NCBI GenBank assembly: GCA_039181495.1
Contig: JBCDCP010000134.1
Span: 1-7,509, forward strand
DNA: 7,509 nt
Direction of reading: 5' to 3'
DNA from: JBCDCP01 sp039181495
GTDB taxonomy: Bacteria; Pseudomonadota; Alphaproteobacteria; Rhizobiales; Tepidamorphaceae
Below are positions 1 through 6,138 of this stretch, one piece after another. The translations under genes and the position numbers were made by a program. Each line of letters begins with the position of its first letter. Position 1 is the first letter of the stretch. A model generated the notes under the pieces. The model was given only the letters and a program-made list of their open reading frames with translations. It searched no databases and was not told the DNA's origin.

Positions 1-275
1 AGCCGCCCCATACCGGTTCCAACTATCTGCTCAAGGAAATGGGTTACCGGATCGGCCGGAAGCACCGACAGAAGCTCCGCCGGTTGGCCGTCATTCTGGG
101 GCTGGCCGTACCGGTCGTTCTCTGCCTTGTAGCATTGGCCGGCATCGCCGAGGCGGTGTTTCTTGCACTCGCAATTGTGGTCCATTTGATCGGCATGATC
201 ATCGAACGCTGGTTGTTCTTTGCCGAAGCCGAACACAGCGTCATGACCTATTACGCGCGCGAGTTTGCATCGTGA
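1..275 (+). CDS. DMSO-reductase-type membrane anchor subunit (DmsC family), 3' end
   Basis: This is the C-terminal part of a gene that begins before the window; the frame is open from base 3 and stops with TGA at 273-275. The visible 90 residues start PPHTGSNYLLKEMGYRIGRK, which resembles the conserved loop of DmsC-like anchors. Two hydrophobic helices follow (about codons 30-50 and 53-72), and then ERWLFFAEAEHSVMTYY, a typical end for this family. Family members hold a molybdopterin oxidoreductase and an iron-sulfur subunit on the membrane and exchange electrons with the quinone pool. The catalytic and FeS subunit genes would be expected upstream, outside the window. An internal ATG at 39 is not the real start, because family-like sequence lies before it. 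The substrate (DMSO, other S- or N-oxides) cannot be told from this fragment. Confidence 0.75.
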   Translation, partial: PPHTGSNYLLKEMGYRIGRKHRQKLRRLAVILGLAVPVVLCLVALAGIAEAVFLALAIVVHLIGMIIERWLFFAEAEHSVMTYYAREFAS

Positions 276-300
276 TGCGAACCTTCAGCCTCGCATTTTC
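275..300 (+). terminator. Possible weak intrinsic terminator after the DmsC-like gene
   Basis: ATGCGA at 275-280 pairs with TCGCAT at 291-296 across a 10-nt loop and is followed by TTTC. It starts on the last base of the stop codon. The stem is short, the loop is large and the T-run is brief, so this is only a candidate. Confidence 0.3.
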
Positions 301-414
301 TCGAAACTAGGCATTCGAATTTTTCGAAACGGCGCAATACCTGCTTTGATGGCAAAGCCGTAATTTGCCTTCGGCTTGTGGCCTGTCCTAACCTTGAAAA
401 GGCTGTTTGCAGCC
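300..414. promoter_or_regulatory. Dyad-rich leader region upstream of the solute-binding protein
   Basis: The 226-nt gap before the solute-binding protein gene contains CTCGAAAC at 300-307, TTCGAA at 314-319 and TTCGAAAC at 323-330, so a TCGAA core occurs three times in about 30 nt. A perfect hairpin GCTTTG-ATGG-CAAAGC follows at 343-358, and a second, GGCTG-TTTG-CAGCC, at 401-414, flanked by A and T runs. TTGAAA at 394-399 resembles a -35 element but no good -10 follows at 17 nt. The region may hold the promoter and operator of the transporter gene; no known regulator box is recognised. Confidence 0.3.
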
Positions 415-488
415 AAATTTGTGTTGTGCTGGCGCCGAAGAAAAAAGAGCGCGCTGCGATTCACGCGCGTGCAGGGAGCAGGCCGGCC

Positions 489-495
489 GGAGGAG
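489..495 (+). promoter_or_regulatory. Strong Shine-Dalgarno site that sets the start of the solute-binding protein
   Basis: GGAGGAG lies 6 nt before ATG 502. It rules out the longer TTG-initiated version beginning at 376. Confidence 0.8.
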
Positions 496-501
496 AAAAG
501 C

Positions 502-2091
502 ATGAATGACAAGACCAAACGCTGGCGCGTTCCAGCGGGAACGAGCCTATACATGAACCGCCGTGAGATGCTGCAGAAGTCCGCTCTCGCTGGCGTCGCC
601 GGAACAGCGCTTCTGTCAGGTTTGAAGCCGGCCTCAGCTGCACCGAAACGTGGCGGCACGCTTCGAGCGGCCAAAGGCCATGGATCGACCAGCGACACCC
701 TCGATCCTGCAATCTGGGATAATGGCTACGTTATTGCGCAAGCCTACGGGATGCATGGCTTTCTGACGGGCGTCGCGGCCGACGGATCGCTCCAGCCCGA
801 AATCGCCGAAAGCTGGGAACCATCGGAAGACGCTGTCATTTGGCGTGCGAAGCTGCGCGGCGGGACATCCTTCCATTCAGGCAAGTCGATCACCCCCGAA
901 GATGTCATCGCCAGTGTGAATTATCACCGTGGCGAGGACTCCAAATCGGCCGCCAAGCCGTTGCTGTCGGGCATCACCGATATCAAGATTGATGGCGACA
1001 CGGTGGTTTTCGAACTTAGTGCGGGCAACGCCGATTTTCCGGTCACGTTTACCGACTATCATTTGCCGATCCTGCCCTCGTCTGACGGTGAGATCGATTT
1101 CCGCTCGGGCGATGGGTGTGGCACCTACAAGCTGGTGAACTTCGAACCAGGTGTGTCATCGAAGTTTGAGCGCTTCGAGAATGACTGGAACAACGAACGT
1201 GGCTGGTTCGAAGCAATCGAGATGCTATCGATTGTCGACGTCAATGCGCGTACGACCGCGATGGTGTCAGGCGATGTCGACGCAATCGACAAGCTCGACC
1301 TGAAGACCATCGCGCTGCTGGCGCGGAACCCCAATCTCGATGTTCATTCGGTGGCGGGTGGTCAGCACTACACCTTCGCCATGTCGACCAACAAAGACCC
1401 GTTCACTGACGTGAATGTGCGCCGAGCGCTTAAACATGCGATCAACCGCGAAGAACTGGTTGAGAAGATCCTGTTTGGCTATGGCACGGTCGGCAATGAC
1501 CATCCGATAGCCCCCGGGATGAAGTACCACAATGCGGAACTGCCGCAGACGCCGTTCGATCCCGACAAGGCGAAGTTCTTCCTCAAGGAAGCCGGCCTTG
1601 ATGGCCTCAGCGTCGAGTTGGCAGCCGCCGATGCAGCCTTCCCCGGGGCCGTGGATGCAGCGCAGTTGTTCCAAAACTCGGCCAAGGATGCCGGCATCGA
1701 CTTGACCGTCAACCGCGTTGCCAATGATGGCTATTGGTCCGATGTCTGGATGACGCATCCCTTCTCAGCTGTATATTGGGGTGGTCGCCCGGTCGAAGAC
1801 TCCATGCTGACGCTTGCCTACGCCTCCGGCGCGTCCTGGAACGATACCTTCTGGGAAAACGGGCGGTTCAACGAGTTGCTCGTCGCAGCCCGGGCTGAAC
1901 TCGATGAGGCCAAACGCCGCGAGATGTACTACGAGATGCAGGCCATCCTGAGTGACGACGGAGGCACGGTTCTGCCGATGTTCGCCAATTATGTGTTCGC
2001 ATCGACCAAGAAGGTGGCGACGACCGGAGAGTTCGGTTCCAACTGGGACATGGATGGCGAGCGCTGGATGGAACGTTGGTGGTTCGCCTGA
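502..2091 (+). CDS. ABC transporter substrate-binding protein, family 5 (peptide/oligopeptide type), Tat-exported
   Basis: A 529-residue periplasmic solute-binding protein of the SBP_bac_5 family, which usually binds peptides, opines or similar ligands and delivers them to an ABC permease. The start at 502 is chosen because GGAGGAG at 489-495 sits 6 nt upstream; the frame is open further 5' but lacks such a site. Residues 19-25 (NRREMLQ) and the following hydrophobic stretch form a twin-arginine signal, with likely cleavage at ASA-A near residue 46. Family features include the KLRGGTSFHSGKSITPEDV block at about 117-135 and VRRALKHAINREEL from 306. Length is normal. Unusually for this family, no permease or ATPase genes are adjacent: the gene is followed by a strong terminator and then an unrelated transporter. 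The ligand cannot be predicted. An ATG at codon 18 (position 553) is an alternative start that keeps the twin arginines. Confidence 0.9.
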   Translation: MNDKTKRWRVPAGTSLYMNRREMLQKSALAGVAGTALLSGLKPASAAPKRGGTLRAAKGHGSTSDTLDPAIWDNGYVIAQAYGMHGFLTGVAADGSLQPEIAESWEPSEDAVIWRAKLRGGTSFHSGKSITPEDVIASVNYHRGEDSKSAAKPLLSGITDIKIDGDTVVFELSAGNADFPVTFTDYHLPILPSSDGEIDFRSGDGCGTYKLVNFEPGVSSKFERFENDWNNERGWFEAIEMLSIVDVNARTTAMVSGDVDAIDKLDLKTIALLARNPNLDVHSVAGGQHYTFAMSTNKDPFTDVNVRRALKHAINREELVEKILFGYGTVGNDHPIAPGMKYHNAELPQTPFDPDKAKFFLKEAGLDGLSVELAAADAAFPGAVDAAQLFQNSAKDAGIDLTVNRVANDGYWSDVWMTHPFSAVYWGGRPVEDSMLTLAYASGASWNDTFWENGRFNELLVAARAELDEAKRREMYYEMQAILSDDGGTVLPMFANYVFASTKKVATTGEFGSNWDMDGERWMERWWFA

Positions 2092-2112
2092 TCCCAGGAA
2101 ACTGAGCTGAAA

Positions 2113-2148
2113 CGACCGGACATCTGAGATCGATGTCATGTCCGGTCG
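2113..2148. repeat. 11-bp perfect inverted repeat in the 3' untranslated region
   Basis: CGACCGGACAT at 2113-2123 is exactly complementary to ATGTCCGGTCG at 2138-2148, with a 14-nt spacer. The same left arm can instead pair through GACATC (2119-2124) with GATGTC (2132-2137), giving two mutually exclusive folds. There is no T-run, so it is not itself an intrinsic terminator; it may protect the transcript end or be a protein-binding site. Confidence 0.6.
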
Positions 2149-2162
2149 ACAAGCCTGATGTC

Positions 2163-2194
2163 CGCCGCCGTGCCTGTTGGTGCGGCGGCGTTTT
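2163..2194 (+). terminator. Strong intrinsic terminator after the solute-binding protein gene
   Basis: CGCCGCCGTGCC (2163-2174) pairs with GGTGCGGCGGCG (2179-2190) around a TGTT loop. All twelve positions pair, two of them as G-U wobbles, and TTTT follows at 2191-2194. It should isolate the upstream gene from the EamA transporter. Confidence 0.88.
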
Positions 2195-2268
2195 CCATTA
2201 ACCTCCTGTGACTTTCAGCCCTTCAAACGGCCTCGTCAGGATGGCCGCGGAGCAGCCACGGGCACCTG

Positions 2269-3159
2269 ATGCGGACCCATCCTCTCTTTGGCGTGTTGAT
2301 TGCTGCTGTAGGCGCGATCGTTCTTACGCCTGACACGCTGTTCATGCGGTTGTCCGGCATGGACGCGTTTACCATGCTCGCCTGGCGCGGGTTGCTCATG
2401 GCCGCCGCCTTGTTGGTCTTTTGGCTGCTGATGGCGGGCCGACAGGCTTGGGCAGAACTGCGTACGGTCGCCAGCATGGCGGGCCTCATAGTTATCGGCT
2501 GCCAGGCCCTGAACGCGGTTCTTTTCAATGCCGGGGTCGCCACCGCACCGGTGTCATTGGTGCTTTTCGGCGTTGCCACGGTGCCTGTGTTTTCCGCCAT
2601 CGCCGCTTACATCATTGCCGGCGAGCGCATTACGATTGCCACGGCCATCACCATCGTTCTGGTGTTGCTGGGCATCGGCATCGCAGTGATCGGGCATAAT
2701 CAGGAACAGATCGCGCTCGATGGCCGGGCGGTGTTCGGCGCATTCGCCGGTTTGTCGGTCGCGATCGCGTTCGCCACCAGCTTTGCCATCATTCGCAACA
2801 ATCCCTCGCTGGCGCTTCTCCCAACCGTCTGCATCGGTGCCCTATTAGCGGGATGCATTGGGCTAATGCTGACTGACCCAGCCCGCCTGTTTGATGGCGA
2901 GGTCTGGGCGATCAGTGTTTCAGGGGCGGTGATCCTGCCACTGTCATTCATGCTGATCGTCACCGCCAATCGTCACACCCATCCAACCAATGTCAGTCTG
3001 CTGTTGTTGCTGGAGGCCGTGCTCGGGCCACTCTGGGTCTGGTGGGGCGTTGGCGAACAGATGACGTGGCCGATGATCCTGGGCGGTCTGATCGTCGTTC
3101 TCAGCCTTGGCGCCTATCTCATTCATTTGCGGCGCATCAGCCCGGCAAGGCCGATGTAG
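2269..3159 (+). CDS. EamA/DMT-family inner-membrane transporter
   Basis: A 296-residue, very hydrophobic protein with about ten predicted membrane helices, arranged as two tandem EamA repeats (roughly residues 5-137 and 150-290). This is the standard length and layout of drug/metabolite transporter superfamily members, which export or import small metabolites such as amino acids and amines. The N-terminus HPLFGVLIAAVGAIVLTPDT and the AGERIT motif near the end of the first repeat fit the family. ATG 2269 is taken as the start, since the family homology begins there, although the nearest purine-rich site (GGAG, 2250-2253) is about 15 nt away. It lies downstream of a strong terminator and so needs its own promoter in 2195-2268. 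That stretch contains TTAACC at 2198-2203 but no convincing promoter pair. The substrate is unknown. Confidence 0.88.
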   Translation: MRTHPLFGVLIAAVGAIVLTPDTLFMRLSGMDAFTMLAWRGLLMAAALLVFWLLMAGRQAWAELRTVASMAGLIVIGCQALNAVLFNAGVATAPVSLVLFGVATVPVFSAIAAYIIAGERITIATAITIVLVLLGIGIAVIGHNQEQIALDGRAVFGAFAGLSVAIAFATSFAIIRNNPSLALLPTVCIGALLAGCIGLMLTDPARLFDGEVWAISVSGAVILPLSFMLIVTANRHTHPTNVSLLLLLEAVLGPLWVWWGVGEQMTWPMILGGLIVVLSLGAYLIHLRRISPARPM

Positions 3160-3198
3160 TTCCCCACACCACTATCGATCATCATTGCGAGCGCCCAT

Positions 3199-3288
3199 AT
3201 GCGCAGCAGGGCAGGACAAGCCAGTCGGGGGGGGGGGCTTTTGCATGCAGGACGGTGTCGATCTGCCGCTGGCAAGCGATCTCGCTGA
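3199..3288 (+). other. Short out-of-frame upstream reading frame spanning a G11 tract
   Basis: ATG 3199 opens a 29-codon frame that passes through the G-run at 3227-3237, overlaps the start of the DUF3095 gene and stops with TGA at 3286-3288. With ten G instead of eleven, the same ATG would be in frame with ATG 3245 and add 15 residues to the DUF3095 protein. No strong ribosome binding site precedes it. It is listed because of its relation to the tract, not as a proven gene. Confidence 0.25.
3227..3237. repeat. Homopolymeric G11 tract at the Shine-Dalgarno position
   Basis: Eleven consecutive G end 7 nt before ATG 3245, exactly where a Shine-Dalgarno sequence should be, and no other such site is present. 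Long G-runs are prone to slipped-strand length change and also to sequencing error. A length change would alter the ribosome-binding region and the frame relation to ATG 3199. Confidence 0.8.
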
Positions 3289-4372
3289 GTGTCTCGATGC
3301 CAGCCGCTACCAACGACTTCCCGAAGACTGGTGGGTGGCGGTCACCGACGTTGTGAAATCGCGCCAGGCTATTGCTGCAGGTCGCTACAAGGCCGTCAAC
3401 ATGGCCGGGGTCGCGGCCATCAGCTCAGTCATGAACGGAACCGGCCGGCAAGACCTCCCTTATGTTTTTGGTGGCGATGGCGCGGCCATTGCTGGCCCGG
3501 CCAGCGAGCAGGAGGCCGTCGCCGAGGCGCTGGCCGCGACATGCCGATGGGTCGCCGAGGAACTTGATCTCGAATTGCGCGCAGCGATTGTCACCCATCG
3601 CGAGATCATCGATGCGGGCCACCATCTCTCGGCCATTCGCGTCAGGGTTTCGGACGCATTATCCAATTTCGCCTTCGCTGGTGGCGGTGTGACATTCGCT
3701 GAATCCCGCATGAAGTCGGGCGACGTTCGCAGGCTTGACCCTGCACCTCCCGGAACCGCACCGGACCTGACCGGGCTGTCATGCCGGTGGACGCCGGTCA
3801 GACCGCGCGATGGTGTCGTGGTATCGCTGATCGCCGAAGCTATGGCGGGTAGCGATTCAGAGGCCGAGATATTGTTCGGCAAGATCCTGGAATTCGCACA
3901 CGGTCTTGAGAATGACGGTCATCCGGTCCCGGTTGCCGGTCCGGGTTTCACCTGGCCCCCCGAGGGCCTTGAATTGGAGGCACGCGCAACACGTGGCGGT
4001 GCCCCGCTGGCCGCCAGAAAACGTCGCTTATTCTTTGAGACGCTGATCGCCTGGGTTCTCGACAAGACCAAAATTCCCATCGGACCATTCAGTCCGGTGC
4101 GGTATCGGAATTACACCGCGCGCAACACCGACGACCGCAAGTATCAGGATGGTCTGAAGATGACGCTATCGCTGACGCCGGAGCAACGCCACGACCTCGA
4201 AACACTGCTGGAAAAGGGTCGCCTTTCTGGCGCGATCCGCTACGGCCTCAGCCTTCAGGACAGTGCTGTTCTGACCTGTTTCGTGCCATCGATCATGTCC
4301 GACGACCACATGCATTTCCTTGATGGTGCAGGCGGCGGCTACGCCGAGGCGGCATCGAACATGCGCGGCTGA
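3245..4372 (+). CDS. DUF3095 family protein, nucleotide-cyclase-like N-terminal half
   Basis: A 375-residue soluble protein without a signal peptide, recognised as DUF3095 (function not established). Conserved blocks are SRYQRLPEDWWVAVTDVV (residues 20-37), AAGRYKAVNMAG (44-55), PYVFGGDGAA (72-81), GGGVTFAESRMKSG (146-159) and a C-terminal LSLQDSAVLTC / MHFLDGAGGGYAEAA region. Asp35 and Asp78 lie 43 residues apart, the second inside a GGDG turn, which resembles the metal-binding pair of class III cyclase and GGDEF folds. The later GGGVTFAESR stretch resembles the cyclase G-x-x-V-N-x-A-x-R motif with Thr150 in place of Asn. This suggests a nucleotide-binding role, but activity is inference. 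ATG 3245 is chosen because homology begins just after it; the frame is open upstream to TTG 3107, overlapping the transporter gene. The gap to that gene is 85 nt, so co-transcription is possible. Confidence 0.85.
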   Translation: MQDGVDLPLASDLAECLDASRYQRLPEDWWVAVTDVVKSRQAIAAGRYKAVNMAGVAAISSVMNGTGRQDLPYVFGGDGAAIAGPASEQEAVAEALAATCRWVAEELDLELRAAIVTHREIIDAGHHLSAIRVRVSDALSNFAFAGGGVTFAESRMKSGDVRRLDPAPPGTAPDLTGLSCRWTPVRPRDGVVVSLIAEAMAGSDSEAEILFGKILEFAHGLENDGHPVPVAGPGFTWPPEGLELEARATRGGAPLAARKRRLFFETLIAWVLDKTKIPIGPFSPVRYRNYTARNTDDRKYQDGLKMTLSLTPEQRHDLETLLEKGRLSGAIRYGLSLQDSAVLTCFVPSIMSDDHMHFLDGAGGGYAEAASNMRG

Positions 4373-4482
4373 CCTGGACGCCTCGACAACTCACGGTCTT
4401 GTTTTCCGACTGTGCATTGTCATGTCGGGCGTCGGTGTCCATTTTTTTGGTGGACGCTCATGGCAATCTGGCAAGCACGGCG
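4373..4482. other. Gap after DUF3095: interrupted inverted repeat and T-tract
   Basis: GACGCC-T-CGACA (4377-4388) and TGTCG-GGCGTC (4423-4433) form an 11-bp inverted repeat with one bulged T, beginning 5 nt after the stop codon; the spacer is 34 nt. A T7 run follows at 4442-4448, itself bracketed by GTCCA and TGGAC. Together these could end the DUF3095 transcript, but the long loop and offset T-run make it an unusual terminator. No promoter is recognised. Confidence 0.35.
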
Positions 4483-4650
4483 ATGCAACACGGCCTTCAC
4501 AGCTACCATCCATTCTCGCAGTTTGATCTTGCGGCGATCGGCATTGCGTTGCTCGTGGTCATGGTGCTCCTCGCCCTCCGCCGGATCAGCCGCATGGTTT
4601 TGGGCGTGCGAAGCCGCCCGACGCAGCACTCGAGCACTTCCGACGACTAG
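4483..4650 (+). CDS. Possible small single-pass membrane protein (hypothetical)
   Basis: A 55-residue frame in the 363-nt space between the DUF3095 and CFA synthase genes. I do not recognise it. A hydrophobic helix runs from about residue 15 to 32 (DLAAIGIALLVVMVLLAL), followed by the basic stretch RRISR and a polar tail, as in a small inner-membrane protein. About 44 of 55 third positions are G or C, similar to the neighbouring genes, which supports coding. There is no good ribosome binding site before ATG 4483; in-frame GTG 4450 or TTG 4399 would add an unremarkable N-terminus. The reading frame ends 85 nt before the CFA synthase start, so the two could share a transcript. It may be a chance frame. 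Confidence 0.4.
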   Translation: MQHGLHSYHPFSQFDLAAIGIALLVVMVLLALRRISRMVLGVRSRPTQHSSTSDD

Positions 4651-4735
4651 GACCTGCTGATGGCGGCACTTGGCCTTTGTCGACAAACCGACTAACGCTG
4701 GCCGCCACAAAGTGATCCTGTCCGAGGTACGGCCG

Positions 4736-6049
4736 ATGGCCGACATCCACGCCCGCCGCGCCAATGCGGTGAAAGACATCCTGCAGCATGTCGCCGAGCA
4801 GCTCGAAGTCGACATCGGTTTCGAGCTTTGGGATGGAACCTTCATCCCCGAACACATGAATCAGCCTGGCGATCTGCGCATCGTGATCAATGATCAGACG
4901 GCGCCGACCCGACTGCTGCGAAAGCCTGGCCTGACCACATTGATTGAGCTCTACATCAGCGGCGCGATCGATCTTGCCGGTGGAACGTTCTTCGATCTGG
5001 TGGAGAAGCGTTCGAAGGTCCGCACGCGCGACATCAGAAAGAAGCTAAAGCTGAGCCGGCTTGCCCTGAACGCATGGCCCATTCTGCGGGCACCCGTGAT
5101 TGGCACGCTCAACGCGTACGCGGAAGCGGAGGATCAGGCGGGCGGAAAGGGCGGATCGCGGGTCGAGCGCAACAAACGCAATATCGCCCACCACTACGAT
5201 GTGTCGAACGATTTCTACCGGCTCTTTCTGGACCCGGAGATGGTCTACAGCTGCGGCTATTTCAGGGATTGGTCAAACGACATCGCCACAGCTCAGATCG
5301 ACAAGCTCGATATGATCTGCCGGAAGCTGCGTCTGAAACCCGGTGAACGGATGCTGGATATCGGTTGCGGCTGGGGGGCGCTGGCCTGCCACGCCGCATC
5401 GAATTACGGCGTTGAGGTGCATGGTGTCACGTTGTCCGAGGAGCAGTTTGCACTGGCGCGCGACCGCGTCATCGAGCGCGGTCTGTCGGACAAGGTGACC
5501 ATCGAGATCCGCGATTTCTCGGAACTCGCCGGTGGTTTCGACAAGATCGCGTCCATCGGCATGTTCGAGCATGTCGGGCTGGAGAACCACAGCACCTACT
5601 TCTCAACCGTGCACCGGCTGTTGCGGCCGCGCGGCGTCTACCTGCATCATGCCATCGCCCGGCGCGGCAAGAAGACCGATAAGGCCTTTCAGAAGATGCG
5701 GCCGGAATACAAGGCCATGCGCCAGTTCATATTCCCCGGCGGTGAGGTCGACCATATCGGTATGACGGCCCAGAACCTGGAGGGACATGGCTTCGAGGTG
5801 CACGACGTGGAGGCCTGGCGTGAACACTACGCCCAGACCTGCAAGCTGTGGGCAGAGCGGCTCATGGCCGCAAAGGATGATGCGGTAGAGCAGGTTGGCT
5901 CCGAGACCTTCCGCCTATGGGTGTTGTATCTTTCGGGCGTGTCGATGGCCTTTCAGCGCGGCACGCTGGGGATCTTCCAGACCGTTGCCACACGGCGCGA
6001 TCGCGGACCTTCGGGGCTTCCGCCGACACGGGCCGATCTCTACCGCTGA
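4736..6049 (+). CDS. cfa: Cyclopropane-fatty-acyl-phospholipid synthase
   Basis: A 437-residue SAM-dependent enzyme that adds a methylene group from S-adenosylmethionine across the double bond of unsaturated phospholipid acyl chains at the inner membrane, a change linked to stationary-phase and acid stress tolerance. An N-terminal domain (about 1-140) precedes HYDVSND (153-159) and YSCGYF (171-176). The SAM-binding loop is DIGCGWGAL (208-216), and GMFEHVG (275-281) and HHAI (304-307) follow. By comparison with E. coli Cfa, Cys173, Glu278, His305, Ile307 and Tyr365 match the bicarbonate and active-site residues, so the enzyme should be active. ATG 4736 is preferred because GAGG (4724-4727) lies 8 nt upstream; the frame is open back to TTG 4670, which has no such site. 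The C-terminal helical region YAQTCKLWAERL is intact. Other fatty-acid methyltransferases of the same family are possible. Confidence 0.9.
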   Translation: MADIHARRANAVKDILQHVAEQLEVDIGFELWDGTFIPEHMNQPGDLRIVINDQTAPTRLLRKPGLTTLIELYISGAIDLAGGTFFDLVEKRSKVRTRDIRKKLKLSRLALNAWPILRAPVIGTLNAYAEAEDQAGGKGGSRVERNKRNIAHHYDVSNDFYRLFLDPEMVYSCGYFRDWSNDIATAQIDKLDMICRKLRLKPGERMLDIGCGWGALACHAASNYGVEVHGVTLSEEQFALARDRVIERGLSDKVTIEIRDFSELAGGFDKIASIGMFEHVGLENHSTYFSTVHRLLRPRGVYLHHAIARRGKKTDKAFQKMRPEYKAMRQFIFPGGEVDHIGMTAQNLEGHGFEVHDVEAWREHYAQTCKLWAERLMAAKDDAVEQVGSETFRLWVLYLSGVSMAFQRGTLGIFQTVATRRDRGPSGLPPTRADLYR

Positions 6050-6051
6050 GC

Positions 6052-6069
6052 ACGCCGCAAGGCTGGCGT
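6052..6069 (+). terminator. Weak hairpin after the CFA synthase gene
   Basis: ACGCC (6052-6056) pairs with GGCGT (6065-6069) around an 8-nt loop, 3 nt after the stop codon. Only TAATACTTT follows, not a clean T-run, and its last base is shared with the CtrA-type box. Termination is therefore doubtful. Confidence 0.25.
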
Positions 6070-6084
6070 TAATACTTTGTTAAC
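6069..6084. promoter_or_regulatory. CtrA-type binding box, TTAA-N7-TTAAC
   Basis: TTAA at 6069-6072, seven bases (TACTTTG), then TTAAC at 6080-6084, continuing CAT. This matches the full consensus of the alphaproteobacterial cell-cycle regulator CtrA. It lies 55 nt upstream of the next gene's start, at a position suitable for a promoter -35 region, and is the only full copy seen in an intergenic part of this window. It suggests cell-cycle control of the outer-membrane protein gene. Confidence 0.6.
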
Positions 6085-6138
6085 CATAGTGGCAATGTAG
6101 TCGTAGTCCAGACCATCCGATTCGGCTGGCCAGGGGCA

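Noticed and set aside
376..501. 42-codon N-terminal extension of the solute-binding protein from TTG 376
   Set aside because: The strong GGAGGAG before ATG 502, and the Tat signal located after that start, make the extension unlikely.
285..698. 137-codon - strand frame reaching into the 276-501 gap
   Set aside because: Most of it is antisense to the leader and signal region of the binding protein. Composition is low in structure and no start signal supports it.
1267..1758. 163-codon open frame on the - strand
   Set aside because: It lies wholly inside the solute-binding protein gene, which has clear family motifs across this stretch; no domain is visible in the antisense product.
2198..2203. 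TTAACC upstream of the EamA transporter as a second CtrA site
   Set aside because: Only a half-site; the bases seven nt upstream are GGCG, not TTAA, and it abuts the terminator T-run.
3191..3204. GCGC-CCATAT-GCGC dyad as a terminator of the EamA transporter gene
   Set aside because: Four-base arms and no T-run follow, so termination is not supported.
4660..4695. 11-codon frame MAALGLCRQTD as a leader peptide for the CFA synthase
   Set aside because: There is no ribosome binding site, no codon run that would sense an amino acid, and no attenuator hairpin after it.
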